Both the position numbers and the translations under genes were made by a program. This document shows, in pieces, positions 54,815-64,000 of a DNA stretch of 64,000 nucleotides (its first letter is position 1; each line of letters begins with the position of its first letter). The DNA comes from Streptomyces ferrugineus (lineage in GTDB: Bacteria; Actinomycetota; Actinomycetes; Streptomycetales; Streptomycetaceae): contig NZ_CP063373.1 in assembly GCF_015160855.1 (NCBI RefSeq), forward strand, positions 2,108,001 to 2,172,000. Reading direction: 5' to 3'. The notes beneath the pieces are model-generated. The model made no database searches. It saw nothing but the letters and a program-made list of their open reading frames with translations, and was not told the origin of the DNA.

Positions 54815-55252
54815 ATGGACGCCATCGATGAAGCGATCATCCGCTACGTGCTGCACAACGCACGTGCCACGTACGCCCAGATCGGCAAGGCGGCCGGGCT
54901 GTCCGCGCCCGCCGCCAAGCGGCGTCTCGACCGTCTGGTGGCCACCGGCGCGATCCGCGGTTTCACCGCTCTCGTCGATCCTCAGGCGCTGGCCTGGCAT
55001 ACCGAGGCTTTCGTCGAGGTCTACTGCACCGGCAATCCCACCCCCGCCGAACTGCGCCAGGCCCTGGAGGACATCCCCGAGGTCGTCGAAGCCTGTACCG
55101 TCTCCGGCGCCGCCGACGCGGTCGTCCACATGCTCGCCAGAGACATCCCCCACCTGGAACAGGCCATCCAACGCGTGCGCGCCACCGCTCCTGTCGAACG
55201 GACCGAGAGCGCCATCGTGCTCTCCCGGCTGTTCAACCGGCCTCGCGTGTGA
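54815..55252 (+). CDS. Lrp/AsnC family regulator
   Basis: The 145-residue protein has the Lrp helix-turn-helix (DEAIIRYVLHNARATYAQIG, then AAKRRLDRLVATGAIRGF) and a RAM-type ligand domain from about residue 65. Such proteins sense amino acids. ATG 54815 follows GGAGTGAGG. The 168-base region it shares with the M20 gene should contain the operator; CGTACAACGCAAACAATC near 54701 is an AT-rich candidate. Confidence 0.9.
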   Translation: MDAIDEAIIRYVLHNARATYAQIGKAAGLSAPAAKRRLDRLVATGAIRGFTALVDPQALAWHTEAFVEVYCTGNPTPAELRQALEDIPEVVEACTVSGAADAVVHMLARDIPHLEQAIQRVRATAPVERTESAIVLSRLFNRPRV

Positions 55253-55440
55253 TCGACACCGTGGGATCACCGCGGGTGCCGAGGCTCGCGTCGTCCGCCG
55301 GCCAACTGCGAGGCTCAAAAGGGCCAAAAGGGCCAACTCAAACGCTCAGTCACAACGCGTTGAGCCCAGGGCTCAGTCGAGGTCGGACATGACGTCGGCG
55401 GTGATGCCGTGTGAGCCGCCGGGCGGCCGCGTCGCTCCGG

Positions 55441-56346
55441 TCAGTGGCCCGCGGCCCGCAACTCGTCCACCACACGGGTCGTCACCGGCACCGGCACCCC
55501 GTGCCGCTCCGCCGCGCGCAGCAACGCGCCGCCGATGGCGTCCAGTTCGAGGGGGCGGCCCGACTCGGCGTCGCGCTGCATGGACGACCTCGTGGTGGGT
55601 GGGAAGGCGTCGTAGCGGGCGAGGGCCTGGGCCGGGTCGGCGGGGCCGCCGCAGGAGCGGCTGACGGCTGCTGTCTCCTCGACGAGGGACGTCAACTCCT
55701 CGCGGTGGTGGGTGCGTACGTCGCCGAGGGGGAGGGCGTGGCGGGTGGTGAGCAGGGCGAAGGGGGCCAGGAAGGCCATCTTGGCCCAGAGGGTCGCCGT
55801 TTCGTCCGCGAGGACGCGAGTCGTGGGGCCGGCCTCGGTGAGGGTGGTCGCGAGGGCGTCCAGGCGGTCGTCGGGGACCGGGTCGCCGGTGAGGTCGATC
55901 TCGGCGAAGGGGCTCGGGTGCTCGATCTCGCCCGGGGCGACACGGGTCGACTCGGCGCGGATCGCGGCGGGGGCCACGCGGTCCGGGCGGTACCGGGTGC
56001 GGAGGGCGGCGGGGTGTTCCACGCCGTTCAGGAACGGTACGACCAGGGCGTCGCCCAGAGCCGTGGGCGGGACGCGGGTCAGGGCCGCGTCGAGGGTGGT
56101 GGCCTTGACCGCGATCAGGCAGGCGTCCACCGGTTCGCGGAGCTCGGTGTCCGCCTCGACGTCGGCCCTGAAGTCGCCGAACATGCCGCTGCGGACGTGG
56201 ATGCCGGTCGTACGCAGGGTCTTCGCCGTCTCGTCGCCGGCCAGGCAGATGACGCGGTGGTCGGACCGGGACAGGAGTGCGGCGAGCAGGCCGCCTATGC
56301 CGCCCGGGCCGAGTACCGCCACGGTGAGTCCGTCGTTCGCCGTCAT
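55441..56346 (-). CDS. 2-dehydropantoate 2-reductase family protein
   Basis: The 301-residue protein has an N-terminal NADP-binding Rossmann loop (VAVLGPGGIGGLLAALLSR), the substrate-domain motif with Lys (LIAVKATTLDAAL; FLNGVEHP) and the C-terminal segment SSMQRDAESGRPLELDAIGG. This fits ketopantoate reductase (PanE/ApbA), which makes pantoate for CoA. Several actinobacterial paralogues act on other ketoacids, so I leave out a gene symbol. ATG 56346 follows GAGGAG. Confidence 0.85.
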   Translation of the reverse strand: MTANDGLTVAVLGPGGIGGLLAALLSRSDHRVICLAGDETAKTLRTTGIHVRSGMFGDFRADVEADTELREPVDACLIAVKATTLDAALTRVPPTALGDALVVPFLNGVEHPAALRTRYRPDRVAPAAIRAESTRVAPGEIEHPSPFAEIDLTGDPVPDDRLDALATTLTEAGPTTRVLADETATLWAKMAFLAPFALLTTRHALPLGDVRTHHREELTSLVEETAAVSRSCGGPADPAQALARYDAFPPTTRSSMQRDAESGRPLELDAIGGALLRAAERHGVPVPVTTRVVDELRAAGH

Positions 56347-56442
56347 GCGACTCCTCTCGTCGGTCGGCCCCGCGTGCTGTGCGGTGGCCGCCTCGGACTC
56401 GATCATGGCATGTGGGGCCCTCCCCGAGGGAGACTGTCTTGC

Positions 56443-56682
56443 ATGTGCCGCAGCATCAAGACACTCCGCCCGCCCGCGTTGCCCGAGGAGGCCACGCAGG
56501 AGGAGATCCGGGCCGCAGCCCTCCAGTACGTGCGCAAGGTCTCGGGCTTCCGGGCCCCGGCCGCACACAACCGAGAGGTCTTCGACCAGGCCGTGGACGC
56601 CGTCGCCGAGGCCACGGCCCGGCTACTCGGCGGACTGGAGGTACGAGGGGCGCCGACGCCGGCGCGCAGGGCGGCCGGGTAG
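56443..56682 (+). CDS. DUF2277 family small protein
   Basis: The 79-residue protein begins CRSIKTLRPPALPEEATQEE and continues with EIRAAALQYVRKVSGFRAPA, the signature of DUF2277. Function unknown. ATG 56443; GAGGGAGA lies about 15 bases upstream, rather far. It is convergent with the DedA gene, 14 bases apart. Confidence 0.87.
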   Translation: MCRSIKTLRPPALPEEATQEEIRAAALQYVRKVSGFRAPAAHNREVFDQAVDAVAEATARLLGGLEVRGAPTPARRAAG

Positions 56683-56696
56683 CGGAGCCGACACCC

Positions 56697-57323
56697 CTAC
56701 GCCCCCGCAGGCCTCCGTCGCACCACATACGAGGCCCCCGCGCCCGCCGCGAACAGCGCCGCCACCGACACCCCGGTCGCCAGCCACGTCGCTCCCAGCC
56801 ACTGGGCGCCGAAATAGCCGAGGGCCACGCTGTAGACGGCCCAGGCGAGGCCGGCCAGGGCGGACCAGGGGAGGAAGTCGCGGGCGCTGCGGTGGGTGGC
56901 GCCGGCGCTCAGGGAGACCACTGAGCGGCCCGCGGGGGCGAAGCGGGCGAGGACGACCAGGGCGCCGCCGCCTCGGGCCAGCGCCGCGCCGAGACGTTCC
57001 TGCGCCGAGGTCAGGTGGCGGGAGCGGGCGATCGCGCGGTCCAGTCGGGCGCCGCCGCGCCAGGCGAGGCGGTAGGCCACCAGGTCACCCAGGACGGAGG
57101 CGGTCGCGGCGCAGAGCGTCAGGGCCAGCAGGTCGGGGACCTCGCCGGGGACCTGTCCGGTCGCGGCGCCCGAGCCCGCGGCCGCGGCCGTGGCCGCCGT
57201 GATCACCAGGACGCCGCTGGGCAGGACCGGTACGAACACATCCAGCAGCACCGACAGTGCGACCACCACATAGATCCATGGGACCGCCGTCAGCGAACCC
57301 ACGTCCTCGATCCCGTCGAGCAC
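56697..57323 (-). CDS. DedA family membrane protein
   Basis: The 208-residue protein has about five membrane segments and the DedA/VTT elements: a first helix pair with FVPVLPSGVLVITAATAAA, GDLVAYRLAWRGG, and the RFAPAGRSVVSLSAGATHRS motif with essential Arg. DedA proteins flip lipid carriers or phospholipids across the membrane. GTG 57323 has GGGGAG 8 bases upstream; GTG 57344 is a weaker choice. Confidence 0.87.
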   Translation of the reverse strand: MLDGIEDVGSLTAVPWIYVVVALSVLLDVFVPVLPSGVLVITAATAAAAGSGAATGQVPGEVPDLLALTLCAATASVLGDLVAYRLAWRGGARLDRAIARSRHLTSAQERLGAALARGGGALVVLARFAPAGRSVVSLSAGATHRSARDFLPWSALAGLAWAVYSVALGYFGAQWLGATWLATGVSVAALFAAGAGASYVVRRRPAGA

Positions 57324-57530
57324 CGTAGAACTCCCCGTTTTCACCCCCGTGGCCAGACCGTGCCGCGACGTCGCGGGGGAGCGGCAGGGGCGGCCTATGA
57401 CAGCCATACAGCGTACGCCGGTGGTGTGACAGCAGATTCATCGGGGGCTCGTGTGTTCGGCACAGCATGTTCACCCGGCTGCCGCCGGACGACGACAGGA
57501 CGACGGCAGGACGACGACAAAGCGACGACG

Positions 57531-57575
57531 AACGGCGCCCGTTCCCGTGCGGGGCTCGCGGGAAGGGGCGCCGTT
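57531..57575 (-). terminator. Terminator after the DoxX gene
   Basis: A 17-bp stem with one mismatch (AACGGCGCCCCTTCCCG against its partner, 11-base loop) lies 29 bases past the DoxX stop. The bases to its left (57485-57530) are a low-complexity run of GACGACG-like repeats with no gene. Confidence 0.75.
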
Positions 57576-57603
57576 GCGGGTGCCGTCGTACGGAACCGGA
57601 GCG

Positions 57604-58041
57604 TCAGGCCGCGACCGGCTGCTGCTCGGCCGCCGTCGTGCCCTGCGCGCCGGAGCGCTTGGCGAACAGCCGGTCCACGCCGAACGCGCCGGAGCCGGTG
57701 AAGATCAGCAGGAACATGGCCCAGCAGTACATGGCGGCGCCTTCGCCTTTGTTCTCGATGGGGAACAGCGCCTGCGGCTGGTGGACCTTGAAGTACGCGT
57801 ACGCCATCGCGCCGGAGGCGACGAACGCCGCGACGCGGGTGCCGAGGCCGAGCAGGACAAGGCTGCCGCCGACGAGTTCGATCACGGCGGCGTACCAGCC
57901 GGGCCAGGCGCCCGCTTCCGGGGTCTCGCCTCCGAAGGTGCCGAAGAGCGAGTTGGCGCCGTGGCAGGCGAAGAGCAGGCCGACGACGATGCGGAACAGG
58001 CCGATGGCATACGGCTGGGCGCTGTTAAGGCGTCCGGTCAT
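57604..58041 (-). CDS. DoxX family membrane protein
   Basis: The 145-residue protein has four membrane helices with the DoxX pattern: IGLFRIVVGLLFACHGANSL, WYAAVIELVGGSLVLLGLGT and a final FLLIFTGSGAFGVDRL. DoxX proteins take part in redox or thiol stress membrane complexes in actinobacteria; others serve quinol oxidases. ATG 58041 follows GAGGGAGTC. It is 94 bases downstream of the FAD protein gene, possibly cotranscribed. Confidence 0.88.
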   Translation of the reverse strand: MTGRLNSAQPYAIGLFRIVVGLLFACHGANSLFGTFGGETPEAGAWPGWYAAVIELVGGSLVLLGLGTRVAAFVASGAMAYAYFKVHQPQALFPIENKGEGAAMYCWAMFLLIFTGSGAFGVDRLFAKRSGAQGTTAAEQQPVAA

Positions 58042-58135
58042 GGGGGACTCCCTCGGTCTGAAAGGTTCAACCGGTTCCCTGTGAGGAACGGTGTGGGGAC
58101 GGATACTGATCGGTAGCCCCACACGTTAGGCAGCC

Positions 58136-60079
58136 CTAATCGATGCTTGCAAGTTCAACATTTGGCCAGGTTTGAGCCCCGGAAACCTCGTCCGCCCCGG
58201 AGACAACCGCACGTAGCGCCGCCCTCGCCACCCCGTCGGCGTCCGAAAGCGTGACCGAATCCACACCAGGGCGCGCCCCCGCCGCCGTCACCCAGTGCAC
58301 CCCCTCCGTGGGCACCCCGAACGCGAACCGCCGTGGGTGCGCCCGCCCCTGACGGTCGATCAGCCGATACGGCCGTGCTGTCACGTCCAGTCCGCCGGTC
58401 TCGTAGCCGTCGACGAGGTGCGGCCGGCACTGTCCCTTCTTCAGCAGCCCGGCCAGCAGCTCGTCCGCCGTGCGGCGCAGGTCGGGTTCGGGCAGCCGCG
58501 CCTCGACGAGCGTCGTCGCCCGCACCGCCGAGCCCGGCACCTCGGGGGAGCGCGCCACCCAGGCCCCCGACTCCTCCCGCACCTCCAGCCGGGGCCCGAG
58601 CACCTCCACCACACCCGCCTCCATCAGTGCCACCAGCTCCTCCACACGCCGCCGGGGCGGGCCGATGGACAGGAAGGCGTTGAGCGGGGTGTACCAGCGG
58701 TCCAGGTGGTCCCGGCGCGAGTCGCCGGTCAGACCGCCGTGGTCGACGATCAGCCGCAGCTCGTTGCGCAGGTCGCGCAGCACGTCGAGGGCCGACTTCA
58801 GCGGGCCGTGCACATTGCCCCGGGCGGCCTGCGCGGCGTCCTCGCGCAGATACGCCAGCAGCCAGCCCCGCCACTGCCGGGGATCGCGGAAGTCGTGGTC
58901 CGCGTACGGGCGGGAGACCCGGTCCCAGCTCCAGCGCTCGCGCACCGGGATCCCGAACTCGTCGAGCAGACACGCCTCTTGGGGATCCCGGTGCGGGACG
59001 GCGAGAAAGCGCTCGGTGAACTCCGGCCGCCGCCGTGCCTCCGGTATGAGCGCCGCGTAGTACACCGTCTCCACCTCCTTCGCCACCAACGGCCATATCT
59101 CCGCGAGGAAGTCCGGCGCCTCGCCCGAGTCCGCGCGCTTGCGGAAGCCGGCGATCACCTCCGGGGTCAGCACGAGCGGGAGGTGGCGGCCGTACGGCCC
59201 CTTCGCGTTGTCGCCACGCGCCTGGTACGGGATGCCGCGCCGCGAACCGGCGTACAGGCGTGGCTCGTTGCCGGAGGGGAGATAGCGCAGGCCCTCGGCG
59301 TCCCGTACGAAGCGGCCGCCGCGGCCGGTCGTCAACAGGGCCATGTGGTCGAAGAAGTTGAGGCCCAGCCCGCGCAACAGCACCGGCTCGCCGGGGGCTA
59401 CGGCGGACAGGTCGACGTCGGCCGGATTGGCGGGCGGAACGTACCGCAGGCCATGACGCTCGGCGTACGCGGTGTGCCGGCGCTCGGTCATGTCGGCGGA
59501 CGTCGGCAGATGGCCCTGCGCCAGCACCACGGCCGACAGCCCGGGCAGCACACGGCCGTCGTCGAGGGCGAGGACCTGGCTGCCGTCGGGCGCGTCGTCG
59601 AGCCGTACGGCACGGGCCGCGTACGTCTCGACGCGCACGGCGGGCGGCGCCTCGCGCACGGCCCTCGCGAACACCCACTCCAGGTAACGGCCGTAGTGGG
59701 CGCGGGTCGGGTACTCGTCCGGGCCCAGCTCGCCCGCCGCCCAGTCGTACAGGCTGGGGCCGGGGCGGATCGGGCCCGAGCAGTCCACGCTGTCGTCGGT
59801 GAACAGGGTGACCTGCGAGGACACCGTGTTCATCAGCAGCTCGGACGACTGCGCGGTCCGCCACACGTGCCCGGGCCCGGGCGGCGCCGGGTCGACGACG
59901 TGGACCGTGAGGCGTGCCCCGGGCGGGAGGAGTTCGGGGGCGGAGGCGCACAGCCGTTCCAGAACGCTGGTGCCGCGGGGCCCGGCGCCGACCAGGGCGA
60001 CGGAGACCGTGGGGGAGTCCGGGGTCGGTGCGGAGGTCGGTGCGGTCAAAGGGGTGACTCCCGGGCGTGTGGGGCGCAT
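58136..60079 (-). CDS. FAD/NAD(P)-binding protein
   Basis: The 647-residue protein starts with a Rossmann dinucleotide motif (VALVGAGPRGTSVLERL) and has a second, ATG-like strand (SAVVLAQGHLPTSAD). It matches the large FAD-NAD(P)-binding family PF13454 found next to biosynthetic or oxidative genes. A flavin monooxygenase-like or amine-oxidising role is possible; the substrate is unknown. ATG 60079 has no ribosome site; TTG 60049 has GGGAG 8 bases upstream and would give a 637-residue protein that keeps the whole domain. The 3' neighbour is DoxX. Confidence 0.83.
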   Translation of the reverse strand: MRPTRPGVTPLTAPTSAPTPDSPTVSVALVGAGPRGTSVLERLCASAPELLPPGARLTVHVVDPAPPGPGHVWRTAQSSELLMNTVSSQVTLFTDDSVDCSGPIRPGPSLYDWAAGELGPDEYPTRAHYGRYLEWVFARAVREAPPAVRVETYAARAVRLDDAPDGSQVLALDDGRVLPGLSAVVLAQGHLPTSADMTERRHTAYAERHGLRYVPPANPADVDLSAVAPGEPVLLRGLGLNFFDHMALLTTGRGGRFVRDAEGLRYLPSGNEPRLYAGSRRGIPYQARGDNAKGPYGRHLPLVLTPEVIAGFRKRADSGEAPDFLAEIWPLVAKEVETVYYAALIPEARRRPEFTERFLAVPHRDPQEACLLDEFGIPVRERWSWDRVSRPYADHDFRDPRQWRGWLLAYLREDAAQAARGNVHGPLKSALDVLRDLRNELRLIVDHGGLTGDSRRDHLDRWYTPLNAFLSIGPPRRRVEELVALMEAGVVEVLGPRLEVREESGAWVARSPEVPGSAVRATTLVEARLPEPDLRRTADELLAGLLKKGQCRPHLVDGYETGGLDVTARPYRLIDRQGRAHPRRFAFGVPTEGVHWVTAAGARPGVDSVTLSDADGVARAALRAVVSGADEVSGAQTWPNVELASID

Positions 60080-60303
60080 TGCGGCGAGCGAGCCGTCGGG
60101 CGGAAGCGGACGGTCCGGCTCATCATGCCGTCGGGAACGGGGTCGGCCGAGCCCGGGGGTGACCGAGTGTGGGATGCATCACGAGCATCACATGCCACGC
60201 CGGTCACAAGCGGTCGGAAGGGGATGGAAGGGGCCGATTACGGGGCGAGCCCGGACCCGCGGCGTGGCGCATGGGATGCGCCGGGGCTTCAACGGCACGG
60301 CCT

Positions 60304-60392
60304 ACGGGGCGTGTTGGGCGTCCATGGCTCGGTCTACGGGGTGCGTAGGGGGTCCACGGCTCGGTCCACGGGGTGCGTAGGGCGTCCATGGC
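60304..60392. repeat. 32-bp tandem repeat, 2.8 copies
   Basis: Units start at 60304, 60336 and 60368 with the pattern ACGGGGTGCGTAGGGCGTCC then AYGGCTCGGTCY. The third is cut after 25 bases. Units differ at 2-5 positions. Confidence 0.85.
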
Positions 60393-60733
60393 CGTCGCTC
60401 CCGTGGTTCGGGACTGCGGCTGCCGCTCGCGGTGGGTTCGGACCCCCGTGGCGGGGCGCGTTCATACGCGCCGACGAAGCGCCGGCGAGGCAGGCGGCCG
60501 GCCGAGTCGAGGCTGACGCCTGCCGTCCCGCCCTGGTCGGGTAATCCGGAGGGCCCGGAACCACACCGGCGGCGGCGCGCCGGGCGCGTCGTGGCGGTCG
60601 CGGGGTGGCGGTCGCGGGGTGACCTGCCCGACGCCGTGTACCCCCGGCCAACGCCTGTCCCGGGCGGCGACCCCGCCCCCGCGGCCCCCTCCACGCAGCG
60701 AGTGCGAGCCGGGACCCGGGACCAGGGCCCCGG

Positions 60734-60946
60734 CCCCTCGCAGCGGGCCCCGCTACCCTGGCCGGCCCCTCGCAGTGGGATCAGGGCCTGGCCGCCCCCT
60801 CGCAGCGGGCCCAGCCCCTGGCCGCCCCCTCGCAGCAGGCCCCGCTACCCTGGCCGGCCCCTCGCAGCGGGATCAGGGCCTGGCCGCCCCCTCGCAGCCG
60901 GCCCACCCCCAAGCCACCCCTCGCAGCGGGCCCAGCCCCAGGCCGC
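60734..60946. repeat. 29-32-bp tandem repeat, seven copies with higher-order period
   Basis: Seven units each begin CCCCTCGCAG and end near GGCCGC, starting at 60734, 60766, 60796, 60826, 60858, 60888 and 60917. Unit 4 repeats unit 1 and unit 5 repeats unit 2 with about one change each, so a three-unit block of about 92 bp was duplicated. The array ends 5 bases before the PhoD gene stop. Confidence 0.9.
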
Positions 60947-60950
60947 CCCC

Positions 60951-62591
<1,641 letters not shown>

Positions 62592-62690
62592 GTCATCGCC
62601 CTCCTCCGTCGCCCCGTACGGTACGGAACGACGGAGGTCAGCGGCGAGGTTCCGCGGATCGCGTTTTGCCGAACTCCGGCAGTGCCGGGT

Positions 62691-63335
62691 TCAGCAGTTC
62701 GCGAGGTGGTTCGTCAGCGCGGACTTCTCCGCGGAGTCGACCGAGAGGTCGTAGTAGTACTTCACCTGCACCCAGGCGCGGACGTAGGTGCAGCGGTAGG
62801 CGGTGCGCGAGGGCATCCACTCGGCCGGGTCCTTGTCGCTCTTGGCCTGGTTCACGTTGTCCGTGACGGCGATGAGCTGCGGGCGGGTGAGGTCGTTGGC
62901 GAAGGACTGGCGGCGCGAGGTGGTCCAGCCGTCGGCGCCGGAGTCCCAGGCCTCGGCCAGCGGCACGAGGTGGTCGATGTCGACGTCGGAGGCGGCGGTC
63001 CAGGTCGCGCCCTCGTACGGGGAGTACCAGCTGCCGCTGGTGGCGGCGCAGGTGGAGCTGGTGACGACGTTCTCGCCGTCGCGCTTGAGGACGGTCTCAC
63101 GGGTGTTGCAGCTGCCGGAGATGGTGATCCAGTGCGGGAAGAGGTCGCGGCTGTAGCCGGTGCGGTCCTCGGTGGCCACGGTGAGCTGGGAGAGGTAGCC
63201 GCGGGCGGTGGCGGCGCTGACGGGGGTGGGGAGTGCGGCGGAGGCGGTCGGGGCGTTGAAAAGCGCGACGGAGGCTATGAGGCCGCTGAGGGCCGCGAGT
63301 ATGCTGACCTTTCGACGCGCGTAGAACTTCGACAT
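62691..63335 (-). CDS. Secreted HNH nuclease (GmrSD C-terminal/DUF1524 type)
   Basis: The 214-residue protein has a signal peptide (RRKVSILAALSGLIASVALF, cleavage near ASA) and a DUF1524-like HNH domain: DIDHLVPLAEAWDSG with the catalytic Asp/His, and NQAKSDKDPAEWMP with the Asn. Secreted Streptomyces proteins of this type are extracellular DNases used in nutrient recycling and development. Four Cys may form two disulfides. ATG 63335 follows AAGGGAG. Confidence 0.9.
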   Translation of the reverse strand: MSKFYARRKVSILAALSGLIASVALFNAPTASAALPTPVSAATARGYLSQLTVATEDRTGYSRDLFPHWITISGSCNTRETVLKRDGENVVTSSTCAATSGSWYSPYEGATWTAASDVDIDHLVPLAEAWDSGADGWTTSRRQSFANDLTRPQLIAVTDNVNQAKSDKDPAEWMPSRTAYRCTYVRAWVQVKYYYDLSVDSAEKSALTNHLANC

Positions 63336-63489
63336 GCTGACTCCCTTGGGAGGTGGGGGTGTTGGCGTGCGAGCGAGGGAATGCTCGCGACGCCGCGTTG
63401 CGGGGAGGTGTGCGTCGGGTAAGAAGCTAATGACGCGTACATGACACGACAAGGTTTACGGCGAAACGATCACGTACGATGGACGGCGC

Positions 63490-63594
63490 AGAAGGGGAGT
63501 AGCTCTTCGCCGGACCGTCGACATACTGCTCAGCTCGTCTGAGCCGGCGCCCGGAGGCGGACCTCGTCCACGAGGTCGGCCAGCGAGACCTTCG
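63490..63594 (+). ncRNA. yybP-ykoY manganese riboswitch aptamer
   Basis: The stretch has the conserved parts of the yybP-ykoY class in order: GAAGGGGAGTAGC at the 5' side (63491-63503), GTCGACATACTG, a GAGCC-containing three-way junction arm, and GCGAGACCTTC at the 3' side (63583-63593). GAAGG (63491-63495) pairs with CCTTC (63589-63593) to close P1. The class binds Mn2+ and turns on Mn exporters. The gene 116 bases downstream is a GDT1-type Mn transporter, which agrees. Confidence 0.8.
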
Positions 63595-63619
63595 GCAAGC
63601 AGTGCACGCCTGTGTCGTA

Positions 63620-63650
63620 CGGCACGGGCGCCCAGTGTGCTGCCGTGCCG
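63620..63650 (+). promoter_or_regulatory. Candidate expression platform of the riboswitch
   Basis: CGGCACGG (63620-63627) and CCGTGCCG (63643-63650) form an 8-bp hairpin between the aptamer and the GDT1 start. It lacks a U-run, so it may act through Rho or by folding toward the ribosome site near 63702 rather than as a simple terminator. Confidence 0.4.
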
Positions 63651-63709
63651 AGGTGTCGCAGCGCAGTGACCATGCTCTCGGTGGGGCGGCCCCGACCGAT
63701 TGAGGAACC

Positions 63710-64000
63710 TTGATCAGCTTTACCGTGACGGCGGTCGTCTTCGGCGTCGTCTTCCTCGCCGAACTGCCCGACAAGACCGCGCTCGCCGGCCTCGTCCTGG
63801 GCACCCGCTACCGCGCCTCCTACGTCTTCGCCGGCGTCGCCGCCGCGTTCGCGGTGCATGTCGCGCTGGCCGTCGCGGCCGGCAGCGTGCTGACGCTGTT
63901 GCCGCAGCAGATCGTGCAGGCGCTGACCGGTGTGCTCTTCCTGGGCGGCGCGGCCGTACTGCTCATGAAGAGGGACGAGGACGAGGAGGAGATCCGCAAG
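63710..64000 (+). CDS. GDT1/TMEM165 (UPF0016) family manganese transporter, 3' end outside the window
   Basis: The visible 97 codons show the family signature E-L-P-D-K-T in VFLAELPDKTALAGLVLGTR within the first helix, followed by two more helices and the start of a charged cytoplasmic loop (MKRDEDEEEIRK). Members move Mn2+ or Ca2+ in exchange for protons and relatives are controlled by the yybP-ykoY riboswitch. The TTG start has GAGGAA 2 bases upstream. No earlier start fits, because the region before it is the riboswitch leader. Confidence 0.87.
   Translation, partial: MISFTVTAVVFGVVFLAELPDKTALAGLVLGTRYRASYVFAGVAAAFAVHVALAVAAGSVLTLLPQQIVQALTGVLFLGGAAVLLMKRDEDEEEIRK

Larger units (their letters stand above)
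60080..60950. other. Gene-free stretch with two tandem arrays
   Basis: I find no convincing gene in these 871 bases. Frames that stay open are driven by GC-rich repeats and have repetitive Pro/Gly/Arg translations. Its contents are the arrays at 60304-60392 and 60734-60946 and the promoter region of the FAD protein gene at the left end. Confidence 0.6.

Noticed and set aside
60734..60946. CRISPR array
   Set aside because: The units are contiguous with no unique spacers, the repeats vary in length and no cas gene is near.
63530..63673. Short minus-strand frame of 47 codons before the GDT1 gene
   Set aside because: It is antisense to the riboswitch leader, whose conserved boxes explain the sequence better. 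No ribosome site is seen.

Overview
The window is high-GC DNA typical of a Streptomyces chromosome: G/C-rich third codon positions, GTG and TTG starts, several leaderless promoters, rare TTA leucine codons and the dispersed palindromes common in that genus. The block fasR-fabD-fabH-acpP-fabF and the neighbouring aceE gene are conserved core genes of Streptomyces. I see no rRNA and no CRISPR. There is one tRNA (Val, anticodon UAC).

Layout. 1-11 kb: mostly secreted or carbohydrate-active proteins (M14 carboxypeptidase cut by the left edge, an EI24/CysZ-like membrane protein, a pyroglutamyl-peptidase-like exoprotein whose catalytic Cys is Ser, a GH3 beta-glucosidase, aldose 1-epimerase, an SGNH lipoprotein) and a DUF3145 gene. 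11.3-16.2 kb: the primary type II fatty acid synthase operon with its PucR-type activator FasR. 16.3-25.4 kb: pirin, two gene relics (MMPL transporter, GNAT acetyltransferase) on either side of a serine hydrolase, a MerR/aldo-keto reductase pair, a DUF4429 protein, an alpha/beta hydrolase, a TetR/MFS efflux pair and a potassium channel. 25.4-29.5 kb: pyruvate dehydrogenase E1 (aceE), DUF3052 and an AhpE peroxiredoxin.

29.7-38.7 kb is a tellurite-resistance-like (Ter) stress cluster: two TerD paralogues, a TerC/DUF475 membrane protein, a TerA-like protein, a TerD protein with a Pro/Tyr/Gln tail, and then the Ter-linked biosynthetic module: a CitE-like lyase, one polypeptide joining PRTase, TRSP, StiP and PELOTA domains, and a HAD phosphatase. 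The linker of the fused protein is encoded by a dispersed palindromic repeat. 38.7-46.2 kb: an FmdB-like zinc ribbon, then a cell-envelope operon (class A PBP with degenerate transpeptidase motifs and two TTA codons, a polysaccharide deacetylase, an amidase), a coiled-coil membrane protein and a DUF4097 lipoprotein.

46.4-52.8 kb is accessory DNA. A TnpB-like relic stands before tRNA-Val, and the 3' half of that tRNA is repeated about 5.2 kb further on. The bracketed segment has no integrase but carries an XRE-DUF5753/DUF6879 regulatory set, a phage terminase stub, a frameshifted gene and two exported proteins. It reads as a decayed integrative element or prophage. 52.8-64 kb: an M20 peptidase with a divergent Lrp/AsnC regulator, a ketopantoate-reductase-like enzyme, DUF2277, DedA, DoxX, an FAD/NAD(P)-binding protein, a gene-free stretch with two tandem arrays, a PhoD-type phosphatase, a secreted HNH nuclease and, at the right edge, a GDT1/UPF0016 manganese transporter preceded by a yybP-ykoY manganese riboswitch.
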